Translations under genes and position numbers: made by a program
Notes under the pieces: generated by a model
The model's database searches: none
Told to the model about the DNA's origin: nothing
What the model saw: the letters and a program-made list of their open reading frames with translations, nothing else
Part shown: positions 1 through 7,084 of the stretch, piece after piece
Position numbering within the stretch: position 1 is the first letter of the stretch
How the letters are laid out: every line of letters starts with the position of its first letter
Assembly: GCA_937876395.1 (NCBI GenBank)
Contig: CALEIM010000190.1
Location: 1-7,353, forward strand
Direction: 5' to 3'
Origin: an uncultured Wenzhouxiangella sp.
GTDB lineage: Bacteria; Pseudomonadota; Gammaproteobacteria; Xanthomonadales; Wenzhouxiangellaceae
DNA length: 7,353 bases

Positions 1-2
1 GG

Positions 3-329
3 GAAGAGCATCGAGCGGGCGCTCGTCCTTCCCCGGCGCTGCGGATCGCGACGCCGTCCACGCCCGACGGCGTCCTCGTCCACGACATCTGGAACCGCTG
101 GGCTCAGGCGCGGGTGGATGCCGAAGCGCTGGCTGCGCGAATGAATTGGACCCTCTCCGAGATCCGGACGATCGAGGTCTATCGCGACAGCCCCGCGCGC
201 TACAGCTTTCCGACGCTCGAACAGGCGCGCTCAGTGCTGGCGGAGTGTTTCGACGAACTCGATTGTCAGGTTCCGAATTATGAGCTGGGCGAGCGTTGCC
301 CCACGCTGCTGCTTTGCGCTCGCGGCTGA
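3..329 (+). CDS. C-terminal part of a probable class I SAM-dependent methyltransferase (5' end outside window)
   Basis: The frame is open from the window edge to a TGA at 327-329, giving about 108 visible residues; the true start lies upstream. A GTG at 114 could be read as a start, but the codons before it already show coding-type G/C third positions and a sensible stretch (DGVLVHDIWNRWAQARV), so I treat the gene as truncated by the window. The end of the protein (SFPTLEQARSVLAECFDEL, then YELGERCPTLLL) resembles the last helix and the beta6-beta7 hairpin of class I methyltransferases, where a 'Y-x-L-x-E-R-C-P' tail is often seen. The SAM-binding glycine motif would lie outside the window, so the family call is an inference from the tail alone. 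The stop is six bases before the next start, implying co-translation with the CphA-like gene and possibly a shared product pathway. Confidence 0.5.
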   Translation, partial: EEHRAGARPSPALRIATPSTPDGVLVHDIWNRWAQARVDAEALAARMNWTLSEIRTIEVYRDSPARYSFPTLEQARSVLAECFDELDCQVPNYELGERCPTLLLCARG

Positions 330-335
330 TCGGCC

Positions 336-2834
336 ATGCTGGAGACCAGCAGCTTTCTTTACGCCGGACCCAATCGACGCAGCGATCTGACGGTGATCGA
401 GCGGGCTTTTGCGCTTGAGCCGGTTGAAGCGCTGCGGCTCGTTGATGACAAGCCTGGCGCCTGGCTGATCCAGCTTGAGGCGATGCACCCCGCCTTGGCC
501 GGCACCGCCGTGGCCATAGCCGGAATGGACACGACCGATAGCGCCCGGACCCGGGCTGGGCAGTTGGGCTGTATGTATGCAGGACTCTGCATTTCCCTGC
601 AGCGGGCGGCCTGCCATCCGGTTTTACAAGCCGGCTCGCTCACGCCCAGTGCGAACGAATCGTTTCGCGTCTTCTTCGAGTACGAAGAGCCCGACACCGG
701 TCTGGATGCCGCCGATATCGCGCAGGCGGCCATCGAAATACTGCTTGGAGACGCCGAACATGGTGCGGCCGCTGGAGAGCGTTGGTCGGAGCTGACCGGG
801 CGCATTGAGCGCTTTCTGGGTGAGGCGCGCTCCAGAGCCATGCCGGCAGATGTCCGGGCAATTTACGACGCAGCGCGTCATCGTGACGTGCCTTGTCTGC
901 GCATGGACCGGCCGCCGTTCGAGCCGATCGAAGGTGAATTTCGCATTCGGGCAAATGGCTTGCTTCGTCTGGGATTCGGTCATCGCCAGCACACGGTCGA
1001 CGGCACGTTCTGTGTCAGCCGGTCGCAACCCGTATTTCCGCTGATTCGCGACCGCATGGCCTTGTTCAAATGGCTTGCAGCGAAGGGCTGCTCGCTGCCC
1101 GCTGGAGATGCCGGGTACTGGTGCGGGGCGCCGCTCAAGGCGGCCCGGGCGGCGGACCGCCTGGGCTACCCGGTCTGTGTGCGGAGCCGCCAGCGTGGCG
1201 ATGGAGGCTCCGCCGTCAGCTTGCTGGCCGATCGCGATGCAGTGATTCGGGAAGCTCGGCAAGTCTTGCAGCACAGCGCCTGCGTGCTGGTGCAGCCCTG
1301 GCTGGCGGGGCCGCTTTTCAAAGTGCTTGTTGCAGGACATAGCATCATCGCAGTATTCGAGCGTTTTGAAGCGACGCTCGAAGGCTGGCGCCGAATCGGC
1401 GGCCATCGCGGCGCGGAGCAACTGGCGCTGGAACTGGCACGGTCCTTGGGCGTCGGCCTGATGACGGTCACTGTTGTCCAGGCACAAGCCGACGCCTCAC
1501 GCGAACAAGCCGACACCGTGGTCGACGTCGAGCTTGCGCCTGAGCTCGACCGGATTTTCTCCTCCGGCGACCCCGATCTGCAGCGGGCAGCGCGCGCTTT
1601 CGTGGACTGGGTGTTTCCCGATCCGGACCGTTCCCGGATACCGATAGTTGCCGTGACCGGGACCAATGGCAAGACCACCACGACGCGAATGCTCGCGCGC
1701 ATCATGAGCGCTGCTGGACACGTCACCGGACTGGCGTGCTCCGACGGTTCCAGCGTCGCCGGGAAAATGCTCACCAACCTCGAAGGAGGCTTCCTTCCGG
1801 GGCATCTGACCGTGCTCGACAATCCGGCCACGGAAATGGCGGTACTGGAGGCCACACGGGGCGGTGCAGGCAGCGCGGGCCTGGGATTTGATCGCTGTGA
1901 TGTCGCTGTATGCCTGAATGTCACCGCTGACCATCTCAATGATTTCATAGGCGTACGCACGGTGGAGGAACTGGCAAGCCTCAAACTCAGCATTCTGGAA
2001 CGGGCCTGCCAGGTTGTACTCAATGCCGATGACGAGCACTGCCGGGCGATGATCAAGCCGCTGGGGCGTCGTGCTTCCGGTTTGGTATCGCTGTCGCGCT
2101 CGCTCGCGGAGCTGCACGATGCGTTCGGGCAGGATATCGTTGCCGGCGCGCTTGAGCTCGTCGATGGCCGAGAGTGGCTGGTGATCGGCAGTGGCGATCG
2201 CCGCGTGTTGGTGGTCTCGGTCGACGAAGTACCGCTTGCATTCGGTGGCGCGGCCCGGCACAACGTCTTCAATGCCCTCGCCGCCGCTGCCACAGCCTGG
2301 CTGATGCACGAACCGGTCGAAGCCATCGCCGATGGCCTGCGTGGACTCCTGGCCGATTTCGAAACGACGCCGGGCCGGCTGAACTTCTTTCGCGAACTGC
2401 CGTTCGATGTGTGCATGGACTATGCCCATAACCCTGACGGTGTGCGTGCTCTGAGCCAGTTCGTGGATCGACTTGTGGTGGACGGTCGGCGCATCGTCTG
2501 CCTGTCGTGCAATAACGATAACGCGGACGACTTCATTCGTGACACGGCAGCCGCAGCGGCGGGCCACTTCGATCACTACATCTGCAAGAACTTTGGCAAA
2601 ATCTTCGCGCGCGCCCCCGGCGAAGGGCCGCGGCTGCTGCGCGAAGGTCTGCTGGCGGCCGGCGTGTCGGCAGATGCCGTCACCTGCGTTGACGGCAGCG
2701 AGGAGGAAGGCGTTGAGTCGGCACTTCGGATGGGTCGCCCGGGCGACCTGGTTGTAATCGTGGGAGGCAAACGCCAGCAGGTATTGTGGCGCCTGATCAG
2801 CACCTGGCCCAATGGCCGAACGACCTGTGACTAA
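336..2834 (+). CDS. Cyanophycin synthetase-like Mur ligase family protein with degenerate ATP-grasp domain
   Basis: This 832-residue protein has the CphA domain order. Residues 1-165 match the N domain (YAGPNRRSDLTVIE near the start, FEYEEPDTGL at 114-123). Residues 238-428 are a reduced ATP-grasp domain, and 435-825 a Mur ligase domain. The Mur part keeps the P-loop TGTNGKTTTT (441-450), LEATRGG (504-510), DHL (532-534), Lys550 at the usual carbamylated-lysine region, NADD (563-566), RHNVFNA (641-647), PGRLN (679-683) and DYAHNP (695-700). In CphA1 the ATP-grasp half adds Asp and the Mur half adds Arg to a growing polymer. Here the ATP-grasp half has lost a large segment and key residues, and the N-domain metal motif is replaced. 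I therefore expect an ATP-dependent amide ligase with a different substrate rather than true cyanophycin synthetase. CphA proteins are usually about 870-900 residues. The ATG at 336 is supported by alignment of the first residues to the CphA N-terminus; no strong ribosome site is seen, consistent with coupling to the upstream gene. Confidence 0.85.
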   Translation: MLETSSFLYAGPNRRSDLTVIERAFALEPVEALRLVDDKPGAWLIQLEAMHPALAGTAVAIAGMDTTDSARTRAGQLGCMYAGLCISLQRAACHPVLQAGSLTPSANESFRVFFEYEEPDTGLDAADIAQAAIEILLGDAEHGAAAGERWSELTGRIERFLGEARSRAMPADVRAIYDAARHRDVPCLRMDRPPFEPIEGEFRIRANGLLRLGFGHRQHTVDGTFCVSRSQPVFPLIRDRMALFKWLAAKGCSLPAGDAGYWCGAPLKAARAADRLGYPVCVRSRQRGDGGSAVSLLADRDAVIREARQVLQHSACVLVQPWLAGPLFKVLVAGHSIIAVFERFEATLEGWRRIGGHRGAEQLALELARSLGVGLMTVTVVQAQADASREQADTVVDVELAPELDRIFSSGDPDLQRAARAFVDWVFPDPDRSRIPIVAVTGTNGKTTTTRMLARIMSAAGHVTGLACSDGSSVAGKMLTNLEGGFLPGHLTVLDNPATEMAVLEATRGGAGSAGLGFDRCDVAVCLNVTADHLNDFIGVRTVEELASLKLSILERACQVVLNADDEHCRAMIKPLGRRASGLVSLSRSLAELHDAFGQDIVAGALELVDGREWLVIGSGDRRVLVVSVDEVPLAFGGAARHNVFNALAAAATAWLMHEPVEAIADGLRGLLADFETTPGRLNFFRELPFDVCMDYAHNPDGVRALSQFVDRLVVDGRRIVCLSCNNDNADDFIRDTAAAAAGHFDHYICKNFGKIFARAPGEGPRLLREGLLAAGVSADAVTCVDGSEEEGVESALRMGRPGDLVVIVGGKRQQVLWRLISTWPNGRTTCD

Positions 2835-2876
2835 TACCCTGGGCTGCTAGCGCTTTCGGGTTATCCTTTCGCTACG

Positions 2877-3680
2877 ATGACCAAACGCAACGCCGTCGAG
2901 CGGCTGATCGAGATCATGGCCCGCCTGCGCGACCCGGCCGGCGGCTGTCCCTGGGATATGGAGCAGACCTTTCGAACGATCGCACCGTACACCATCGAAG
3001 AGGCGCATGAAGTTGCCGATGCCATTGAGCGCGACGACCTCGATGATCTGCGCGACGAGCTCGGCGACCTGCTGTTCCAGGTCGTATTCCATGCCCGCAT
3101 GGCAGAAGAGCAGAGCGCCTTCACCTTCTTCGATGTCGTCACCGCCATCACCGACAAACTGCTGCGCCGCCATCCGCACGTATTCGGCCAGACCCGCTAC
3201 GACACGCCTGAAGAGCAGGCCGCCGCCTGGGAGGCCATCAAGGCCACCGAGCGTGCCGAACGGGGTGAAACCGACCGCAGCATGCTGGCCGGCGTACCTC
3301 GCGGCCTGCCCGCACTGCGCCGCGCAATCAAGCTGCAGCAGCGCGCAGCCCGGGTCGGCTTTGACTGGTCGGGCCCCGAGCCGGTATTCGACAAGGTTCG
3401 TGAAGAACTGGCCGAACTGGAACAGGGCGTGGCCGCGCGTGACGCCGACAATATCGAGGAAGAGCTGGGTGATCTGCTGTTTGGGGCCAGCAACCTGGCT
3501 CGCAAACTCAACGTGGATCCGGGTGCCGCACTGCGCCGCTCCAACCACAAATTCGAACAGCGCTTTCGCGCCATGGAAACCCTGGCCGAAGAGCGCGGCA
3601 TCACCCTGGCCGAACTCGACCCCGACGCCCTCGAAGCCCTCTACCGGGAAGCCAAAAAACGCCTGAAAGACGTCGATTGA
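2877..3680 (+). CDS. mazG: MazG, nucleoside triphosphate pyrophosphohydrolase
   Basis: MazG hydrolyses NTPs and dNTPs to the monophosphate and pyrophosphate in the cytoplasm. In E. coli it has been linked to control of (p)ppGpp and of the MazEF toxin-antitoxin pair; no mazEF is visible here. The 267 residues compare with 263 in E. coli. Both tandem all-alpha MazG domains are present and each keeps its metal-binding acidic set. The first has EEAHE (41-45) followed by DELGD (60-64). The second has EELAE (176-180) followed by EELGD (195-199). Other family signatures are LRDPAGGCPWD (17-27), FQVVFHARMA (67-76), RRHPHVFG (97-104), VGFDW (160-164) and a KFEQRFR stretch (225-231). The ATG at 2877 fits the E. 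coli N-terminus closely; an in-frame TAA (2832, the previous gene's stop) limits any extension. Only 42 bases separate it from the CphA-like gene, so read-through transcription is likely. Confidence 0.96.
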   Translation: MTKRNAVERLIEIMARLRDPAGGCPWDMEQTFRTIAPYTIEEAHEVADAIERDDLDDLRDELGDLLFQVVFHARMAEEQSAFTFFDVVTAITDKLLRRHPHVFGQTRYDTPEEQAAAWEAIKATERAERGETDRSMLAGVPRGLPALRRAIKLQQRAARVGFDWSGPEPVFDKVREELAELEQGVAARDADNIEEELGDLLFGASNLARKLNVDPGAALRRSNHKFEQRFRAMETLAEERGITLAELDPDALEALYREAKKRLKDVD

Positions 3681-3715
3681 CGCACCGGGAGCAAGCGGGT
3701 GTTGGCGGTCGCAGT

Positions 3716-3744
3716 TTGAGTTAATGCTTTCGTTAGGCTAGTGT
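3716..3744 (+). promoter_or_regulatory. Possible sigma70-type promoter for the large secreted-protein gene
   Basis: A TTGAGT hexamer at 3716-3721 (4 of 6 to TTGACA) is followed, after exactly 17 bases, by TAGTGT at 3739-3744 (3 of 6 to TATAAT). Transcription would start near 3751, giving a leader of about 26 bases before the ATG at 3777. The -10 match is weak, so this is a candidate only. The 96-base gap after mazG is markedly richer in A/T than the flanking coding DNA, which is typical of a promoter region. No convincing terminator for mazG is seen in it. Confidence 0.3.
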
Positions 3745-3765
3745 CTGAGCCCTCTACGTTAAATT

Positions 3766-3773
3766 AGAAGGGA
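3766..3773 (+). promoter_or_regulatory. Ribosome binding site of the 1052-residue secreted protein
   Basis: AGAAGGGA is a good Shine-Dalgarno-like purine run ending three bases before the ATG at 3777, with the GAAGG core about six bases away. It is the clearest ribosome site in the window and fixes the start so that the protein begins with a hydrophobic signal peptide. Confidence 0.7.
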
Positions 3774-3776
3774 CCT

Positions 3777-6700
3777 ATGTTCAGGTTTAATGCGTTAGTA
3801 GTTTTTGGGGCAGTTGGTGCTTTGCTAGTATTTTTTGCATCTTTTGCTGTAACGGCCGGGAGCAGCATTAATAATGATTCGGACACCGCTCTGGCCGACC
3901 CCACCCCCATTCAGCCGGGTCACAGCACGCACTGGTATAACAGTGAGCGCAGTGGCGAGGGCTGGGTGCTGGAGATTATCGATGATGATCTGGCAAACAT
4001 GTACTGGTTCACCTATGACGAAGAGGGCAGCCAGCGCTGGCTGACCGGGACAGGTCAGATTGGGGATTCGAGAATCGATTTTCCGGACCTGCTCATTACC
4101 CAAGGCGGACGCTTCGGCCCTGACTTTGACCCTGACGAGGTGAGTTTCGAGTCAGTCGGTCAGATGTACATGTCGTTCGATGACTGCGTGACCGGCACCG
4201 TTGATTATGAACTGTTCGGTCAGCGCAACCTGATTGAGGTCGAGCGTCTGGGTTGGACGATGGCAGCAGATTGCTCCCCGGTTTTCAGCGAACAATCGAC
4301 ATCATCCCGGGCGGCCCACAGCGGCAGTTGGTATGACCCCTCCCATACCGGTGAAGGATTCGTTGTTCAATGGCTGGATCGGGGCGAAGCGGCAGTAACC
4401 TGGTTCAGCTACGATCCAGACGGCAACCAGTACTGGATGATCGGCACAGGAGCGCTGGACGAAGACCGCCGGCTGTTTTTGCCCGAACTGTACGCCACGC
4501 ACGGTTCACCACTTGATCCTGAAGGGACGGAACAGTTCCACTGGGGCACGCTGACGCTGGACCTGAGCTGCGATGGTGGCATGGCCGAATATGATTCAGT
4601 GCTGCCGGAGTTTGGCAGTGGCACGTTTGACCTCAGCCGCCTGACCGCGCTCGACGGCGTGGATTGTCCGCTGTTCATGCCCGAGGTGGGCAATATCGCC
4701 AGCGCGCAGTGGGATACCGGCTATTCCATCGCCGGAGTGAGCTCCAACACGTTCACCCCGCCACAGGTTTATGATTTCGAGCTGGCCGAAGATGGATCAA
4801 TGTATGCCGCCGGGTACTTCAGTTGGTTTGGTGACCGCATGGTGCCACCACTGCTCAGCGGCAGCGCAAGCAGCGGTGAGTGGGAAGCCCTGCTGCCCGA
4901 TCTGAATCTGGACACACAGACCGTCACGGCGCTGGCGAATGACCCTCTGCGGGGTCTGGCACTTGCCCGGCAGCCGAACGGTGTTCAGCTTGCCGACATG
5001 TCAGCACAGTCCGGCGAGATTTTACTTATCGCTAACGAAGAGGCGCAATCCATCGCCGAATTCAACGGCGCAATCCGCAGGCTGGTCTGGTTTTACGGAG
5101 AGCTTTGGGCCGCCGGCTCGTTTTACATGCCCGAGCACGATCTGTCTTATCTGGCAATATGGGATGGCAGAACCTGGCGCGCGCCACCGGGTGGTGAGCC
5201 CAATGCAGCGGTGCTTGCCCTCTCCCGCGACGATGGCGACCTGCTGATCGGTGGCGCCTTTGACCAGATCGGCGGCATCGAAGCGCTGGGCGCAAGCAGC
5301 TTTGACGGCGAGTCCTGGACAGCATACGACCTCGCCGCTGGAATCCATGCGCTCGAAAATACCTCGCATGGACTGATCGCCGGCGGCTATTTTGTACTAC
5401 CCGATCAGAGCACCACAGCAGGCGGGGTGGCGCGCTGGAATGGCGATGGATGGGAAATTCTGGGAGGTGGCCTGGCATACGAGCACAGTGTCGGCACAGC
5501 GACCGATCTTCATGAATTCATGGGTGATCTGTACGCAATCGGTTGCTTCCAGTATGTCAACGGTGCCCCAGCAGGCCCCGACTCGGAAACAGCCAACGGC
5601 ATTGCACGCTGGACCGGCGAACGCTGGGAATCCCTGGACAATGGCCAGCACAAGCCCTCTCCGGCATTCTTTTCCCAGTTGGATATTGGCTGCGCCGGCG
5701 CGGACGCGGCCTGGGCTGTTCCTTACCAGCGCCTGGCCAGCGATCAGGACCACCTGTACATCGGCGGCGCCTTCCCGGGCTTTGCAGGCACCGACTCCCA
5801 TAGCCTGATTGGGTTTGACGGCGAACAGTTTTTAGCCCAGGGCAGCGCCGGGCCGGGTCGGGCCGGCAACTACGCCAGCAGTCTGGCCGTGGGCGGACCG
5901 GATGACGCCGCGTATGGCCTGGTCTGGGCCGAAGATCCACAGGATCGTCTGTCCAGACGACCGGCACGATGGAATGAGGGTGAGGGTTGGGAAGCGATCG
6001 GGCCGGTGTTGCCGCACAGTCAGTCGTGTTCCATGCGTTTCGGTGATGACCGCAACCTGATCATCAGTCCCGATGGCGACATGTATTTGAAGTGTCATGA
6101 TTTGACCAGCGACGCCACCGGGACCGGGTTGTATGCCAGCGCCAGAATCCTGTATCTGGATGACAACGAGTGGGTGGACGTGGAGGGTGTGGATGCCCCC
6201 TTTGCTGTACATGTGCGGACCATGCGCTTTGATCCCGAGGGCCGCTTGTGGATTGCCGGCGGCGCTCTGCATGATGGGCTGGGCGCCGGAACCGGCTATG
6301 TCGCGCGAATGGAAGACGGTCAGATCGAAATGGTCGAGGACGGCTTTGATGGCCCGGTTCGGCAGCTATCGTTCGCAGCCGAAGCAGGTGACAATGCGGC
6401 GCATCACCTGGTAGCCGGCGGCACATTCACCCGCATTGGCAGCCGGCCATTCAGCTTCATTGCCCACTGGGACGGAGAAGAATGGAGCAGCCTGGGTGAT
6501 GGGCTGCCCGGCGCGCCAGGCGCCGTCGAATACGGGCGTGAGCGCATCTACGCAAGCGTCAATCATTATGGCGTCAACCTCGGATTGGGTGCCTGGGACG
6601 GTGACAGCTGGACCGAACTGGCCACTGCTGATCGAAACTTCCCGCCGCTTTCCGGAGCGCAGCTTCCCTGGTTCAGCGATATCCATGAAGTCGGTCAACG

Positions 6701-6935
6701 ACTGTACCTGGCCGGCAACGTTGTGCCGGACCTGGAACACTGGCCCGAGTATGGGTCGCGCCTCTATATTTATGAAAATGGACGCTTTGAAAGCCTGGGT
6801 GGCGGGGTCGTTGGCTCGGCTGACCGGATGGAGATGCGCCATGACTCCATCTTCTTTATGGGCAGTATCATCGAGGCCGATCCGGCCGGTCAGCCCGTAT
6901 CGTCACTGGGCATTGGCCGCCTGATGTGGCCGTAG
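3777..6935 (+). CDS. Large exported protein: two WY-GEG modules plus kelch/Rax2-like beta-propeller repeats
   Basis: The 1052 residues begin with a short basic end and a long hydrophobic stretch (about residues 5-26), with a plausible signal peptidase I site after VTA (25-27). No lipobox cysteine and no C-terminal anchor or sorting signal are seen, so the protein is probably periplasmic or secreted. Residues 49-166 and 181-297 are two copies of one module. From about residue 310 to the end there are many repeats of the form 'GGxF...GG...ARWdGdxWexLGgG', for example at 461-467, 508-513, 553-565, 610-620, 730-742, 897-909 and 939-947. This pattern is seen in beta-propeller-like bacterial surface proteins and in the fungal Rax2 family. 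There are no obvious catalytic residues; a binding or adhesive role is only a guess. The gene has its own ribosome site, ends with two consecutive in-frame stops (TAG TGA) and is followed by a hairpin terminator, so it looks monocistronic. The first 25 or so codons are strikingly A/T rich compared with the rest. Confidence 0.85.
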   Translation: MFRFNALVVFGAVGALLVFFASFAVTAGSSINNDSDTALADPTPIQPGHSTHWYNSERSGEGWVLEIIDDDLANMYWFTYDEEGSQRWLTGTGQIGDSRIDFPDLLITQGGRFGPDFDPDEVSFESVGQMYMSFDDCVTGTVDYELFGQRNLIEVERLGWTMAADCSPVFSEQSTSSRAAHSGSWYDPSHTGEGFVVQWLDRGEAAVTWFSYDPDGNQYWMIGTGALDEDRRLFLPELYATHGSPLDPEGTEQFHWGTLTLDLSCDGGMAEYDSVLPEFGSGTFDLSRLTALDGVDCPLFMPEVGNIASAQWDTGYSIAGVSSNTFTPPQVYDFELAEDGSMYAAGYFSWFGDRMVPPLLSGSASSGEWEALLPDLNLDTQTVTALANDPLRGLALARQPNGVQLADMSAQSGEILLIANEEAQSIAEFNGAIRRLVWFYGELWAAGSFYMPEHDLSYLAIWDGRTWRAPPGGEPNAAVLALSRDDGDLLIGGAFDQIGGIEALGASSFDGESWTAYDLAAGIHALENTSHGLIAGGYFVLPDQSTTAGGVARWNGDGWEILGGGLAYEHSVGTATDLHEFMGDLYAIGCFQYVNGAPAGPDSETANGIARWTGERWESLDNGQHKPSPAFFSQLDIGCAGADAAWAVPYQRLASDQDHLYIGGAFPGFAGTDSHSLIGFDGEQFLAQGSAGPGRAGNYASSLAVGGPDDAAYGLVWAEDPQDRLSRRPARWNEGEGWEAIGPVLPHSQSCSMRFGDDRNLIISPDGDMYLKCHDLTSDATGTGLYASARILYLDDNEWVDVEGVDAPFAVHVRTMRFDPEGRLWIAGGALHDGLGAGTGYVARMEDGQIEMVEDGFDGPVRQLSFAAEAGDNAAHHLVAGGTFTRIGSRPFSFIAHWDGEEWSSLGDGLPGAPGAVEYGRERIYASVNHYGVNLGLGAWDGDSWTELATADRNFPPLSGAQLPWFSDIHEVGQRLYLAGNVVPDLEHWPEYGSRLYIYENGRFESLGGGVVGSADRMEMRHDSIFFMGSIIEADPAGQPVSSLGIGRLMWP
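3921..4667 (+). repeat. Two tandem copies of a ~117-residue WY...GEG protein module inside the secreted protein
   Basis: Copy A is residues 49-166 (bases 3921-4274) and copy B residues 181-297 (4317-4667). The conserved positions keep an exact offset of 132 residues over the first half: HS (49/181), WY (53/185), S/T-GEG (59/191), WF-x-YD (77/209), W (88/220) and GTG (91/223). The second halves are more diverged but each has two cysteines (137 and 166; 265 and 297), which could form a disulfide in the periplasm. The DNA has diverged, so this is an old duplication. The same sort of module recurs in exported proteins of some gammaproteobacteria, to my knowledge without an assigned function. Confidence 0.8.
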
Positions 6936-6969
6936 TGACCTGACCGCCGGCGGACTTGGCCACCCCATC

Positions 6970-7010
6970 ACACGGCCGGATGCCACCGAGGCATCCGGCC
7001 GTGTTGTTAT
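6970..7010 (+). terminator. Strong hairpin terminator after the secreted-protein gene
   Basis: A perfect 15-base inverted repeat (ACACGGCCGGATGCC at 6970-6984, its complement at 6990-7004) encloses a five-base loop, ACCGA. It is followed by TTGTTAT, a short and interrupted T tract. It lies 35 bases after the stop of the large gene, as expected for a factor-independent terminator. The stem is very stable, and there is no A tract on the left side, so it should work mainly in the + direction. Confidence 0.85.
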
Positions 7011-7055
7011 CCGATCCCGAAAACGGACTCAGGAAATTGGATGGAAAATCGGCTA

Positions 7056-7084
7056 TTGAGCTCACAAGCCGGTCGCGGTATGAT
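7056..7084 (+). promoter_or_regulatory. sigma70-type promoter of the tRNA-Lys gene
   Basis: TTGAGC at 7056-7061 (4 of 6 to TTGACA) and TATGAT at 7079-7084 (5 of 6 to TATAAT) are separated by exactly 17 bases. The predicted start, near 7090-7092, leaves a pre-tRNA leader of only about 10 bases before the mature tRNA at 7102. The position directly upstream of a stable RNA gene and downstream of a terminator makes this the best-supported promoter in the window. Confidence 0.75.

Noticed and set aside
114..329. A stand-alone 71-residue gene starting at GTG 114
   Set aside because: The frame is open upstream to the window edge with good coding character, so this is more likely the tail of a larger gene.
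1166..2416. A 416-codon open frame on the minus strand
   Set aside because: It lies wholly inside the CphA-like gene, opposite its conserved Mur ligase motifs. The translation is low-complexity (Ser/Arg/Ala/Pro rich) with no recognisable motif; long antisense frames are expected in GC-rich coding DNA.
1497..2576. A 359-codon open frame on the minus strand
   Set aside because: It is antisense to the same gene in another frame, with no family features; an artefact of codon bias.
336..2834. Naming this gene cphA, cyanophycin synthetase proper
   Set aside because: The ATP-grasp and N-domain active-site residues are missing or changed, so polymer synthesis is not supported even though the domain order is that of CphA.
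2848..2874. TAGCG...CGCTA inverted repeat and a TATCCT box in front of mazG as an operator or promoter
   Set aside because: The arms are only five bases with a 17-base centre, and no -35 hexamer lies at a proper distance from TATCCT; not above chance.
2847..3548. A 233-codon open frame on the minus strand opposite mazG
   Set aside because: The sense strand encodes a full-length MazG with all acidic motifs, and the antisense product resembles nothing.
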